Below are positions 1 to 7,732 of a stretch of DNA of 64,000 nucleotides, piece after piece. The DNA comes from Paludibacteraceae bacterium (GTDB taxonomy: Bacteria > Bacteroidota > Bacteroidia > Bacteroidales > Paludibacteraceae). Position numbers and translations under genes: made by a program. How positions within the stretch are numbered: the stretch's first letter is position 1; the number at the start of each line of letters is the position of its first letter. Location: the NCBI GenBank assembly GCA_017479885.1, contig JAFVBR010000026.1, forward strand, positions 1-64,000. Reading direction: 5' to 3'. Below the pieces are notes generated by a model. The model made no database searches and was not told the origin of the DNA. It worked only from the letters and a program-made list of their open reading frames with translations.

Positions 1-1
1 A

Positions 2-157
2 ATTATATGGCAAGCAAGTGGAAACACAAGAGCCTGTGCGCCTAAGGAGATTCTTAAAGAATTGCATTACACACCCAATGAAGAAGATAGAGGAGGCTGC
101 GCGACAATAAATGGAGAGCGTTGCTATACTCGCATTCTTATCCGTCGGAAGCGATGA
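2..157 (+). CDS. C-terminal end of an unidentified protein (partial)
   Basis: An open frame runs in from the left edge and stops at TGA 155-157, giving the last 51 residues of a protein that starts outside the window. The tail is basic and ends in IRRKR. It matches no family I recognise, and no function is proposed. It is followed by the 23-bp tandem repeats and then the promoter of the next gene. Confidence 0.45.
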   Translation: MIWQASGNTRACAPKEILKELHYTPNEEDRGGCATINGERCYTRILIRRKR

Positions 158-162
158 GGTGT

Positions 163-226
163 ACCGCAAAAATGCCAAGTAAAATACCGCAAAAATGCCA
201 AGTAAAATGCCGCAAAAATGCCAAGT
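163..226. repeat. 23-bp tandem repeat, about 2.8 copies
   Basis: The unit ACCGCAAAAATGCCAAGT plus AAAAT repeats at 163, 186 and 209, the last copy having G for A at its first base and ending after CCAAGT. The array lies directly upstream of the DUF4143 promoter, so it could be a regulatory array or a simple satellite. Confidence 0.85.
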
Positions 227-229
227 AGA

Positions 230-261
230 TTTGTGTAATTAAAATAAAAGCAGTATCTTTG
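230..261 (+). promoter_or_regulatory. Bacteroidetes-type promoter of the DUF4143 ATPase
   Basis: TTTG at 230-233 and TATCTTTG at 254-261 are 20 bases apart, the spacing of the primary sigma factor consensus in Bacteroidetes. The start codon follows 25 bases later. Confidence 0.7.
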
Positions 262-286
262 CCGCAAAATTAGGAATAATAAGATT

Positions 287-1573
287 ATGGATTACAAAAA
301 TCGTATTTTTGACAAGCAATTAGCCGAGTATTTAGAGGCTTTTGGTGCGGTATTGATAGAAGGGCCCAAATGGTGTGGCAAGACCACAACTGCTACCCAA
401 CAGGCACGCAGTGTGCTGAAGATGCAAGCCAACGACACCTTGGAGGCAACAATGAAAACGGTACAGACAAAGCCGTCCGTGTTGCTCAGAGGTGAAACGC
501 CGAGACTGATAGACGAATGGCAAGTAGCACCATTACTATGGGATGCCGTCCGCGATGAGGTGGATGTGCGTGGCGATGTGGGACAGTTTATTCTTACCGG
601 CTCAAATGCGGTAGATAAAAAAAAGATAATGCACACGGGTAACGGGCGCATTGCACGTCTCAAGATGCAAACTATGAGTTTATGGGAATCTGAAGAATCA
701 AACGGTAAAATATCTCTGACGGAATTGTTTGACAACCCGAATTTGGATATTGACGGAGTACAATCTGATTTGAGTATAGATGAACTCGTCTTTGCCGCCT
801 GTCGGGGTGGTTGGCCGGCAACTCTCTCTCGTTCAACGGATAATGCCAAACTGCTTGTGGCAAAGAGTTATTTTAACACCGTTTGTGAGGCAGATATGCA
901 AAACCTTGATGATGTTGATCGCAAGCCTGATTTAGTAAGGGCTATCTTGCGCTCATACTCTCGCAACATATCCACTTTGGCAAAGAAATCAAGCATCATT
1001 GCCGATGTGGCAGCCACTGATAGCATATCAGATACCACTTTTGACGACTATCAGCAGGCACTCAAACGCTTGTTTGTCATACAAGATATAGATGCGTGGA
1101 GTCCTGCCATACGCTCAAAGACGGCTATTCGTGGCGGACAGAAACGCGAATTGGCAGACCCGTCAATTGTCGTTGCCGCATTAGGTCTGACACCTCAAAG
1201 ACTGATAACCGATATGCTGACTTTTGGCTTTATCTTTGAATCTCTCTGCGCTCGCGATTTGAAAGCCTATTCCATGCATTTGGGTACAGAACTGCACTTC
1301 TATCGCGACCGATACGGACTTGAGGCGGATTTCGTATTGCATCTTGAAGACGGACGATACTCGCTGATAGAATGTAAGTTGGGAAGCCGTGATATAGAAG
1401 AAGGTGCATCGCATTTGCTAAAACTTAAATCTTTAATACAGAAGTATAACAGCGAACAACCGCAAATAAGATTGCGCGAACCTGACTTGATGTTGGTGCT
1501 GACAGGAGGGCAGTTGGCATACCGGCGTAACGATGGTGTATGTGTCGTGCCGATAGGATGCTTGAAGCCATAG
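287..1573 (+). CDS. DUF4143 domain ATPase
   Basis: A 428-residue AAA-type ATPase of the DUF4143 class. The Walker A motif GPKWCGKTT is at residues 26-34, a Walker B-like LIDEWQ at 75-80, and the family signature FILTGSNA at 102-109. The C-terminal half is the DUF4143 region, which resembles a PD-(D/E)xK fold and contains ADFVLHLEDGRYSLIECKLG. Members of this family are common in Bacteroidetes and archaea and their job is unclear; they often sit in variable chromosome regions. It has its own promoter and no operon partner. The family call is firm but the role is unknown. Confidence 0.88.
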   Translation: MDYKNRIFDKQLAEYLEAFGAVLIEGPKWCGKTTTATQQARSVLKMQANDTLEATMKTVQTKPSVLLRGETPRLIDEWQVAPLLWDAVRDEVDVRGDVGQFILTGSNAVDKKKIMHTGNGRIARLKMQTMSLWESEESNGKISLTELFDNPNLDIDGVQSDLSIDELVFAACRGGWPATLSRSTDNAKLLVAKSYFNTVCEADMQNLDDVDRKPDLVRAILRSYSRNISTLAKKSSIIADVAATDSISDTTFDDYQQALKRLFVIQDIDAWSPAIRSKTAIRGGQKRELADPSIVVAALGLTPQRLITDMLTFGFIFESLCARDLKAYSMHLGTELHFYRDRYGLEADFVLHLEDGRYSLIECKLGSRDIEEGASHLLKLKSLIQKYNSEQPQIRLREPDLMLVLTGGQLAYRRNDGVCVVPIGCLKP

Positions 1574-1729
1574 GCTATCCGTTCGGTATCCCTATACTAT
1601 CCCTATAGTGGAAGTAGCCCATCGGTAGCGCATCCATAACGGTTAGAAATAGTCTGAATCGTCAAAATGTTGCAGAGCAACACGAGAAAAAATTAATTAA
1701 TTCGTGAATAGAAAAGAAATTCGTAGATT

Positions 1730-2839
1730 ATGAAAATAGAATTACACAAGATTACTGTCCGTGAGTTGACAGAAGGCTACGTGGACAACCAAGAAGCAGG
1801 TGTAAAAGCCTACGGCGGCAAGTTAGATGTGCGTCCGCCTTTCCAGCGTGAGTTCGTCTATAACGACAAAGAGCGTGACGCAGTTATTGACACAATCGTA
1901 AACGGGTTTCCGCTGAATGTGATGTATTGGAGTGTGAGGGATACATCAACCGCAACCGAGGACGGTTGCGTACCCACATACGAGATTATTGACGGTCAGC
2001 AGCGCACAATCTCCATCTGCCAGTATGTCAACGGCGACTTTGCGCACTTCTTTCGTTATTTCGGCAACCTCACCCAAGAGGAGAAAGACCAGATATTGAA
2101 CTATGAACTATTCATCTATCTTTGTACCGGTTCGGACAAAGAAAAACTCAAATGGTTCAAGACTATTAACATTGCCGGCAAAAAACTGACCAACCAAGAA
2201 TTGCTCAATGCCGTTTATGCTTCGCCGTGGCTCTCTGATGCCAAACGCTATTTCTCCAAATCCAACTGCGGAGCGTACCTCATGGGTAATAAATACCTCG
2301 TCGGCTCACCTATTCAGCAGGATTATTTAGAGACCGTGCTCGACTGGATTAGTGGCGGTCAGATAGAGCAATATATGGCAGAGCACTCTCTTAAAGATTC
2401 CGATGCAACGGCATTGTGGCTGTATTTCCAGCAAGTCATCAACTGGGTGCAAGCAAAATTCAAATACCGCTCCGTTATGAAAGGTGTGGACTGGGGCGCT
2501 ATTTTCAACAAATACGGCACAGAGCATATCAATATTGAGGAAATGGAGCAGCGCATTTCCGGACTGATTCAAGACTCGGATGTGGGCAATCAGAAAGGTA
2601 TTTATTGGTATGTGTTTGATGCTGACGAGCGTCACTTGCAGATCCGTGCGTTTGACGGCAATACCAAACGCCGCCAGTATGAAAAACAGAATGGCATTTG
2701 TCCTATTTGCGGCAAGCATTTTGAGTTGGAGCAGATGGAAGCCGACCATATAACCCCATGGTCGCAAGGCGGTCACACCACGCCGGACAACTGCCAAATG
2801 CTTTGCCGCGATTGCAATAGGCGGAAGTCGGCGAAATAA
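1730..2839 (+). CDS. DUF262 protein with C-terminal HNH nuclease
   Basis: A 369-residue protein with an N-terminal DUF262 (ParB/sulfiredoxin-like NTPase) domain, shown by FQREFVY near residue 38 and DGQQRT at 89-93. The C-terminal HNH nuclease has CPIC at 324-327, the D-H pair at 339-340 and C359/C362 binding the second half of a zinc site. DUF262 with a nuclease is the architecture of GmrSD-like type IV restriction enzymes and BrxU, which cut modified phage DNA. Here the usual DUF1524 domain is replaced by a classical HNH, so substrate and specificity are open. The gap of 156 bases upstream has no clear promoter. Confidence 0.88.
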   Translation: MKIELHKITVRELTEGYVDNQEAGVKAYGGKLDVRPPFQREFVYNDKERDAVIDTIVNGFPLNVMYWSVRDTSTATEDGCVPTYEIIDGQQRTISICQYVNGDFAHFFRYFGNLTQEEKDQILNYELFIYLCTGSDKEKLKWFKTINIAGKKLTNQELLNAVYASPWLSDAKRYFSKSNCGAYLMGNKYLVGSPIQQDYLETVLDWISGGQIEQYMAEHSLKDSDATALWLYFQQVINWVQAKFKYRSVMKGVDWGAIFNKYGTEHINIEEMEQRISGLIQDSDVGNQKGIYWYVFDADERHLQIRAFDGNTKRRQYEKQNGICPICGKHFELEQMEADHITPWSQGGHTTPDNCQMLCRDCNRRKSAK

Positions 2840-2903
2840 CTATCTCAACCATTCTCGCCGCCTATTGAGCGTATCAGCCATGGCTGATTATAGCGTTTTC
2901 TCT

Positions 2904-2930
2904 CCGCTCATCATGAGCGGTATTTATTTT
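2904..2930 (+). terminator. Probable terminator after the DUF262-HNH gene
   Basis: CCGCTCA (2904-2910) and TGAGCGG (2914-2920) form a perfect 7-bp stem with a 3-base loop, followed by a T-rich run. Confidence 0.6.
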
Positions 2931-3024
2931 CTTTTGTCAATTGTCCCTTTTGTACAAAGCATCCCAATCCAACCGAAAACACCCACATAAACAAGCGCAA
3001 AACGCTGACAAACACCCGCAAAAA

Positions 3025-3055
3025 CTTGCAAATCCCCCATTTTTTTGTATCTTTG
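3025..3055 (+). promoter_or_regulatory. Promoter of the esterase gene
   Basis: CTTG at 3025-3028 and TATCTTTG at 3048-3055, spaced 19 bases, lie 31 bases before the ATG at 3087. Confidence 0.6.
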
Positions 3056-3086
3056 CCACGATTTTCACAAAGAGAATCAACTGAAC

Positions 3087-4013
3087 ATGAAAACGCGATT
3101 CATCCTTATCCTCTCTGCCTGCATGATGCTCATCGCCTGCGGGCAGCCCCGACCAAAACGTTTCGGACACCCGGGCGGACCGATTGACAAGTCCAACGAC
3201 ACCGTCCTCAGCGCACTCATCGACGAGACGCTGCCTAAGTTCCAGATGTACACCTTCAACGACACCTGCGGCTCGATGGAGTACAGCCTGCTTATCCCTG
3301 CCGGTTATGACGGCACACAGAGTTATCCGTTAGTGATGTTCATCGGCGACATGAGCACCTGCGGCAATGATGTCACCGCCCCGCTCAAACAGGGCTACGG
3401 TGCGTTACTCTTTGCCTCCGACCGCGACCAAGCCCGACACCCCGCTTTCGTACTCGTGCCTAACTTTGCCAAGGTTGCCGTAGATGACCACTGGGCACAC
3501 ACCCGAGAAGTGGACATCGCTATCAACCTGCTGCGCCATATCATCAGCAGTTATCGCGTGGACGAGCGGCGCGTCTATGCCACAGGGCAGTCGATGGGAG
3601 GCATGATCACGTTCTATATCAATGCCCACTATCCTGACCTGCTGACGGCATCGCTCTTCGTCGGATGCCAATGGAACATAGACGAACTGTCGGACTTCGG
3701 GCAAAAACGGTTCTTCTATGTCGTAGCCGGGGGTGATACAAAAGCCTCCGCAGGCATGAACGAACTGCGCACACTCTTGCTTTCGCAGGGCATCACACCT
3801 GCCGAAGACACATGGTCTGCCACGCTGCCGGAGGATGATCAGAACGCCAAGGTCGAAGCCTTGTTGGCGCAGCATAACACCATCAACTTCATCACCTTCA
3901 CCAAAGGCTCCGTCTTGGAGAACGGCGGCAACATGGAGCACATGGCTTCGTTCGACTACGCCTACCGCCTGACACCCGTCCGCGACTGGCTTTTCGAACA
4001 GGTGAAAGAATGA
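3087..4013 (+). CDS. Lipoprotein alpha/beta-hydrolase (esterase/PHB depolymerase-like)
   Basis: A 308-residue alpha/beta-hydrolase. The start at 3087 is chosen because it gives a lipoprotein signal peptide with lipobox LIAC (Cys18) and lies just after the promoter. The nucleophile elbow GQSMGG places the catalytic serine at residue 169, and a late histidine near HMASF would complete the triad. The shape resembles feruloyl esterase, LpqC-type and PHB-depolymerase-like esterases that trim plant cell-wall esters or related polyesters. It is probably anchored in the cell envelope. The carbonic anhydrase gene begins 14 bases downstream. The substrate is inferred only from family resemblance. Confidence 0.82.
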   Translation: MKTRFILILSACMMLIACGQPRPKRFGHPGGPIDKSNDTVLSALIDETLPKFQMYTFNDTCGSMEYSLLIPAGYDGTQSYPLVMFIGDMSTCGNDVTAPLKQGYGALLFASDRDQARHPAFVLVPNFAKVAVDDHWAHTREVDIAINLLRHIISSYRVDERRVYATGQSMGGMITFYINAHYPDLLTASLFVGCQWNIDELSDFGQKRFFYVVAGGDTKASAGMNELRTLLLSQGITPAEDTWSATLPEDDQNAKVEALLAQHNTINFITFTKGSVLENGGNMEHMASFDYAYRLTPVRDWLFEQVKE

Positions 4014-4027
4014 CAAAGTAACACAAT

Positions 4028-4573
4028 ATGATAGACCAAATCCTCAATTACAACAAGGAATTCGTAGCCAAGAAGGGCTACGAGCAGTATATAACCGACA
4101 AGTATCCGGCAAAGAAACTTGCTGTGCTGACTTGCATGGACACGCGTCTGACCGAACTGCTGCCGGCGGCTCTCGGACTCAAAAACGGCGATGCCAAGAT
4201 AATCAAGAACGCCGGGGCACTCGTCCTCTCGCCATTCGACTCCGCCATGCGCAGTCTGATAGTTGCCGTGTATGAACTCGGCGTAAAGGAGATAATGGTG
4301 GTGGCGCATACCACCTGCGGTGCCTGCCACATGAGTTTTGAGCATTTTCGCCACGAGATGAACGAGCGCGGCATAACCGACGAGACACTTGATACCATCC
4401 GTCAATGCGGCATCGACCTCAATCAATGGCTTGAGGGTTTCCACGACACAGAGTCTTCCGTCCGCAACACCGTGGAGAGCATCAAAAAGCATCCGCTCAT
4501 GCCGAAAGACATCACCGTCCGCGGCTTCATCATCGACTCCGTAACAGGTGCTTTGGAAGAAGTGACTGCGTAA
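4028..4573 (+). CDS. Beta-class carbonic anhydrase
   Basis: A 181-residue beta-carbonic anhydrase that interconverts CO2 and bicarbonate in the cytoplasm. The zinc site is visible as C36-x-D38-x-R40 (CMDTR) and H94-x-x-C97 (HTTC), with Asp38 and Arg40 forming the usual catalytic dyad. The length fits the short Gram-positive/Bacteroidetes subtype. It follows the esterase gene closely and precedes ogt by 4 bases, so the three genes likely form one transcript. Confidence 0.92.
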   Translation: MIDQILNYNKEFVAKKGYEQYITDKYPAKKLAVLTCMDTRLTELLPAALGLKNGDAKIIKNAGALVLSPFDSAMRSLIVAVYELGVKEIMVVAHTTCGACHMSFEHFRHEMNERGITDETLDTIRQCGIDLNQWLEGFHDTESSVRNTVESIKKHPLMPKDITVRGFIIDSVTGALEEVTA

Positions 4574-4577
4574 TATC

Positions 4578-5156
4578 ATGCCTGTTCCCGCCATCCATAT
4601 CACCCGTTACCACGCCCCTTGCGGCGAGTTGGTGCTCGGCGCGTTTGAGGGACAACTCTGCCTCTGCGATTGGCAGACGGAGAAGCACCGCAAGTTTGTT
4701 GATAAGCGTTTGCAATATGACTTAAAGGCAGAAATCAGCCTATTGGATAACGAGTTGCAGGGAGAGGAATATAAAGGTGAGGGCTTTAGCAGTTGGACAA
4801 GAGCGGACATCGCTGTGTTGCAAGAAGCAAAGCAGCAACTTGACGAGTACTTCCAGAGAGAGCGCAAGACTTTTGACCTGCCGCTGTTGCTTATCGGCAC
4901 CGACTTCTCCAAACGCGTATGGGAGGCGTTGAGGCAGATTCCTTACGGCACGACCGTCTCATATAAGGAATTGGCGACACAGATAGGTCAACCAAAAGCC
5001 ATCCGAGCCGTTGCCAATGCCAACCGTCAGAACGCCCTCAGCATCATCCTGCCCTGTCACCGCGTCATCGGCACCGACGGCTCCCTCACCGGCTACGGCG
5101 GCGGACTCCCCACAAAGCAGTATCTGCTTGATTTGGAACAAACAAATCTGTTTTGA
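4578..5156 (+). CDS. ogt: Methylated-DNA-[protein]-cysteine S-methyltransferase
   Basis: A 192-residue O6-alkylguanine-DNA alkyltransferase that removes alkyl groups from guanine by suicidal transfer to its own cysteine. The active site PCHRV carries Cys160, preceded by the DNA-binding helix region IPYGTTVSYKELA and the arginine finger within KAIRAVANANRQN. There is no AraC-type N-terminal domain, so it is an Ogt-like enzyme and not an Ada protein. It starts 4 bases after the carbonic anhydrase stop. Confidence 0.93.
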   Translation: MPVPAIHITRYHAPCGELVLGAFEGQLCLCDWQTEKHRKFVDKRLQYDLKAEISLLDNELQGEEYKGEGFSSWTRADIAVLQEAKQQLDEYFQRERKTFDLPLLLIGTDFSKRVWEALRQIPYGTTVSYKELATQIGQPKAIRAVANANRQNALSIILPCHRVIGTDGSLTGYGGGLPTKQYLLDLEQTNLF

Positions 5157-5177
5157 ATAAACAATAGAAAATAACAC

Positions 5178-5543
5178 ATGATAACAATCCGACACAAAGA
5201 AACCGAACAAGGCGGTGTATTCGAGGCATGGATAACCACACCTGAAATGTCGCCTTATAGCACCTCCGCAACCGTCCACAATAACGCCTCGATGCCCGCC
5301 TCTGATAGTGCCATAGTGCAGGCAGGTGAGATGACCTACAAGCGTCCGACACGCGACCGCATGGTTATTGACCACACGCGGGTGTTTGACGGTTTTGAGG
5401 GGCAGGGCATTGCCCGTCAGATGGTGCTGGCAGCAGTCGCCTTCGCCCGCAAAGAGGGCAGAAAGATCATCCCCGTCTGCACCTACGCCCAAGCCGTTCT
5501 CACCCGCACAGACGAGTACAAGGATGTGGTTGCAAAGGAGTAA
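5178..5543 (+). CDS. YjdJ-type GNAT N-acetyltransferase
   Basis: A small 121-residue acyl-CoA N-acetyltransferase of the single-domain YjdJ-like class. The signature is HTRVFDGFEGQGIARQMV followed by a final strand with IIPVCTYAQAVLTRT. The EGQGIA segment is the acetyl-CoA pyrophosphate loop. The substrate is unknown. It lies 21 bases downstream of ogt and is probably co-transcribed with it. Confidence 0.85.
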   Translation: MITIRHKETEQGGVFEAWITTPEMSPYSTSATVHNNASMPASDSAIVQAGEMTYKRPTRDRMVIDHTRVFDGFEGQGIARQMVLAAVAFARKEGRKIIPVCTYAQAVLTRTDEYKDVVAKE

Positions 5544-5648
5544 AGGAGGCAGGAGTAACAGAGAGGAAGACGGTTATTACAAGAATACAACGAACGCACA
5601 AAATGCAATAATAAAACTATGGCAGCATCACAATTCAATAGATACATC

Positions 5649-5651
5649 TAG
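5649..5651 (+). other. In-frame TAG in the 5' part of the WYL regulator
   Basis: Reading from the ATG at 5619, codons 2-10 encode AASQFNRYI, then TAG, then LVDVISSAGRI in the same frame. In related WYL proteins this segment reads FNRYIWLVDTI, so the TAG sits at the conserved tryptophan codon (TGG). A single G-to-A change explains it. Confidence 0.85.
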
Positions 5652-5654
5652 CTT

Positions 5655-6521
5655 GTGGATGTCATTTCATCCGCAGGACGAATAACAAAGGCGGAGATTG
5701 ACCGCCGTTGGGCGCGGTCGCGCTACAACGAGCGCGGTGAACAAGAGATACCCGAACGCACTTTCTATCGGTACAAGGACGCTATTCAGGAGCTGTTTGA
5801 CATAGAGATACGTTGCGACAAATCGGCAGGGTCGGTTTATTATATAGCCGGTGACGAAACAGGTGAACGCGGCGGTGCTAAACGCTGGCTGTTAAGTCAG
5901 TTTGCGCTAAGCAACACAGTGCATGAAAGCCACGAACTGAAAGGGCGGATCTTATATGAGAATATCCCCGGCGGAACCGAATACCTGACGAAGATTGTGG
6001 AAGCTATGCGCGACAACCGTATGCTACGGATGACACACTCGCGTTTTATGAGCGAAGACACACATGAGTACGTGATTGCACCATACTGCCTCAAGGTTTT
6101 CAAGCAACGATGGTACATCTTCGGAAAGACGACAGAGCACCACGAACCCCGTATCTATGCGCTTGACCGTGTTACCTCTATTCTGACCCTGCCCGACACT
6201 TTCCGTCTGCCAAAAGACTTTGATGCCGAGACATATTTCACTTCTTCATACGGCGTGTTTGTGGGAAACCAGTTCAAGCCCGAGCTTATTAGCGTGCGTG
6301 TTATTCCGGAGGTGGCTGCCTATCTGCGTTCGCTGCCGTTGCATTCCTCACAGCAAGAGATAGAGCCGTGCGTTTTTTCTTGGTATGTGGCACCGACTTT
6401 CGATTTTATTATGGAACTGCGTACGCACGGCAGCGATCTTGAGGTTCTTTCTCCTGCCCGGCTTAGGGATCTATTTCTGAAAGAAGCCGAAAAGACGGCA
6501 CTACTCTACAAAAAAATGTAA
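5655..6521 (+). CDS. WYL-domain transcriptional regulator, 5' end broken by a stop codon
   Basis: The frame encodes a helix-turn-helix region (TKAEIDRRWARS near residues 11-22) and a WYL ligand-sensing domain (YVIAPYCLKVFKQRWYIFG), with the C-terminal WCX region after it. Such regulators usually control defence or DNA-damage loci and respond to nucleic-acid ligands. The natural start is very likely ATG 5619, but an in-frame TAG at 5649-5651 interrupts it. The GTG at 5655 would give a 288-residue protein lacking only the first dozen residues. The gene is therefore either a recent pseudogene, re-initiated at GTG, or a sequencing error. It heads the HIRAN-to-McrBC block, which it may control. 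Confidence 0.85.
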   Translation: MDVISSAGRITKAEIDRRWARSRYNERGEQEIPERTFYRYKDAIQELFDIEIRCDKSAGSVYYIAGDETGERGGAKRWLLSQFALSNTVHESHELKGRILYENIPGGTEYLTKIVEAMRDNRMLRMTHSRFMSEDTHEYVIAPYCLKVFKQRWYIFGKTTEHHEPRIYALDRVTSILTLPDTFRLPKDFDAETYFTSSYGVFVGNQFKPELISVRVIPEVAAYLRSLPLHSSQQEIEPCVFSWYVAPTFDFIMELRTHGSDLEVLSPARLRDLFLKEAEKTALLYKKM

Positions 6522-6572
6522 GTTTTTCCTTTTTTCTTATACATACTGACAGATAATGGCAGTTTGGTGCGG

Positions 6573-6580
6573 TAATTTTG
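6573..6580 (+). promoter_or_regulatory. -7 element upstream of the HIRAN gene
   Basis: TAATTTTG matches TAnnTTTG and lies 46 bases before the ATG at 6627. No good TTTG is seen at the usual distance upstream. Confidence 0.4.
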
Positions 6581-6626
6581 CGGTGTAAAAACAACAATGA
6601 TGTTTAACTACTAAAAAATTACTACT

Positions 6627-7103
6627 ATGTTACTGAAGAAAAACAAAGCAGAGTTTCTGAACTGCAATCTGGCAGGTTTCGGTCATACCGAAGGTTATTT
6701 GGTCTTGGACGAGATGCGCCCCGGTGACAAACTTCTCATGGTGCGTGAGGACGAGAACAAGCACGACAATGATGCTATTGCATTGTTCTATGTGCCCAAA
6801 CACAAGTTGCCTGAGGATGTACAGACACACTTCATTTATTCGGATGGGAAGAAATGTTTGATAATTGAAGTTGATGTTGAAGCCTACCTTGCAGCCCCGA
6901 GCAAACAACGCAAAACCAAAAAGGAACAAGTCGTTGAGGCATTGCACGTAGGTTATATTCCTGCCAACAGCAACCATCAACTTTCTACGATGCTCGATAT
7001 GGGATATGCGGCTGTCTATGAGTGTGTCATTACCTATATTGACAAAGAGGCGCACCCCAATCAGCAGGTGCAGATTCGTGTGAATGTATTGGAAAATAAA
7101 TAG
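6627..7103 (+). CDS. HIRAN domain protein
   Basis: A 158-residue protein made almost entirely of a HIRAN domain. The typical pattern is visible: LAGFGHTEGYLVLDEMRPGD, then REDENKHDNDAIALFYV, then a late LHVGYIPANSNHQLSTMLDMGYA. In helicases such as HLTF this domain binds DNA 3' ends; stand-alone bacterial copies occur next to restriction and other defence genes. It follows the WYL regulator and precedes a PUA/EVE-like gene, which supports a nucleic-acid-related role. The domain call is good and the function is inferred. Confidence 0.78.
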   Translation: MLLKKNKAEFLNCNLAGFGHTEGYLVLDEMRPGDKLLMVREDENKHDNDAIALFYVPKHKLPEDVQTHFIYSDGKKCLIIEVDVEAYLAAPSKQRKTKKEQVVEALHVGYIPANSNHQLSTMLDMGYAAVYECVITYIDKEAHPNQQVQIRVNVLENK

Positions 7104-7180
7104 CGTTTAATAGTCGATATATTGGGTATCCAATACTTCGATATCACAAAAGAATATAATTCTTAAAAAACACCACAATC

Positions 7181-7687
7181 ATGAAAACTGTAATTTTCAA
7201 ATGGAACCCTGCGTTCTCGTCGTATTCTATGATGCATTATCTTAACGACCTCAACGACATGCGCGAGTATGGGTCGTTTGACTACAACTGGTCGGTGTGG
7301 GACTGGCATGAGATTCACGAAGGCGACCGCTTCTATATGGTCAAAGTCGGCATGTATGGTCAAACCGGCATTGTTGCTTTCGGTGAGATTACTTCCGACC
7401 CTTACAAAGGTGAGGACTGGTCGGGCAAAGGTCGCGAGACCTACTATGTGGACTTCGAGCCGGATGTCCTTCTCAACCCCGATGCACTGCCCATCCTTAC
7501 CTGCCGTGAACTCGCTGCCGCCATTCCCGACTTCGAATGGGACAGAGGTCATTCCGGCTTGGTCTTGACCGACGACCAAGCCGCTCGCCTTGACGCCCTC
7601 TGGCAAGAGTTCTTGCAACGCAACAAACCCACATTCGACCAAGCCCTCAACAAACTTCGTCAAGAGGATTTGATTTATATGAAATAA
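7181..7687 (+). CDS. Hypothetical protein, possibly PUA/EVE-like
   Basis: A 168-residue protein rich in aromatic residues. The section WSVWDWHEIHEGDRFYMVKV followed by GIVAFGEITSDPY resembles the start of EVE/PUA-like domains, in which a strand-turn such as GDRFYMVK is followed by a glycine-rich return; these domains read modified bases. The C-terminal third is helical and charged. I do not recognise a named family with certainty. It sits 77 bases after the HIRAN gene on the same strand. Structure comparison with EVE and ASCH folds would decide the matter. Confidence 0.7.
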   Translation: MKTVIFKWNPAFSSYSMMHYLNDLNDMREYGSFDYNWSVWDWHEIHEGDRFYMVKVGMYGQTGIVAFGEITSDPYKGEDWSGKGRETYYVDFEPDVLLNPDALPILTCRELAAAIPDFEWDRGHSGLVLTDDQAARLDALWQEFLQRNKPTFDQALNKLRQEDLIYMK

Positions 7688-7732
7688 CGAGATGAAAATC
7701 AATTTAGACAACTAATATACCTTTTAATAATC

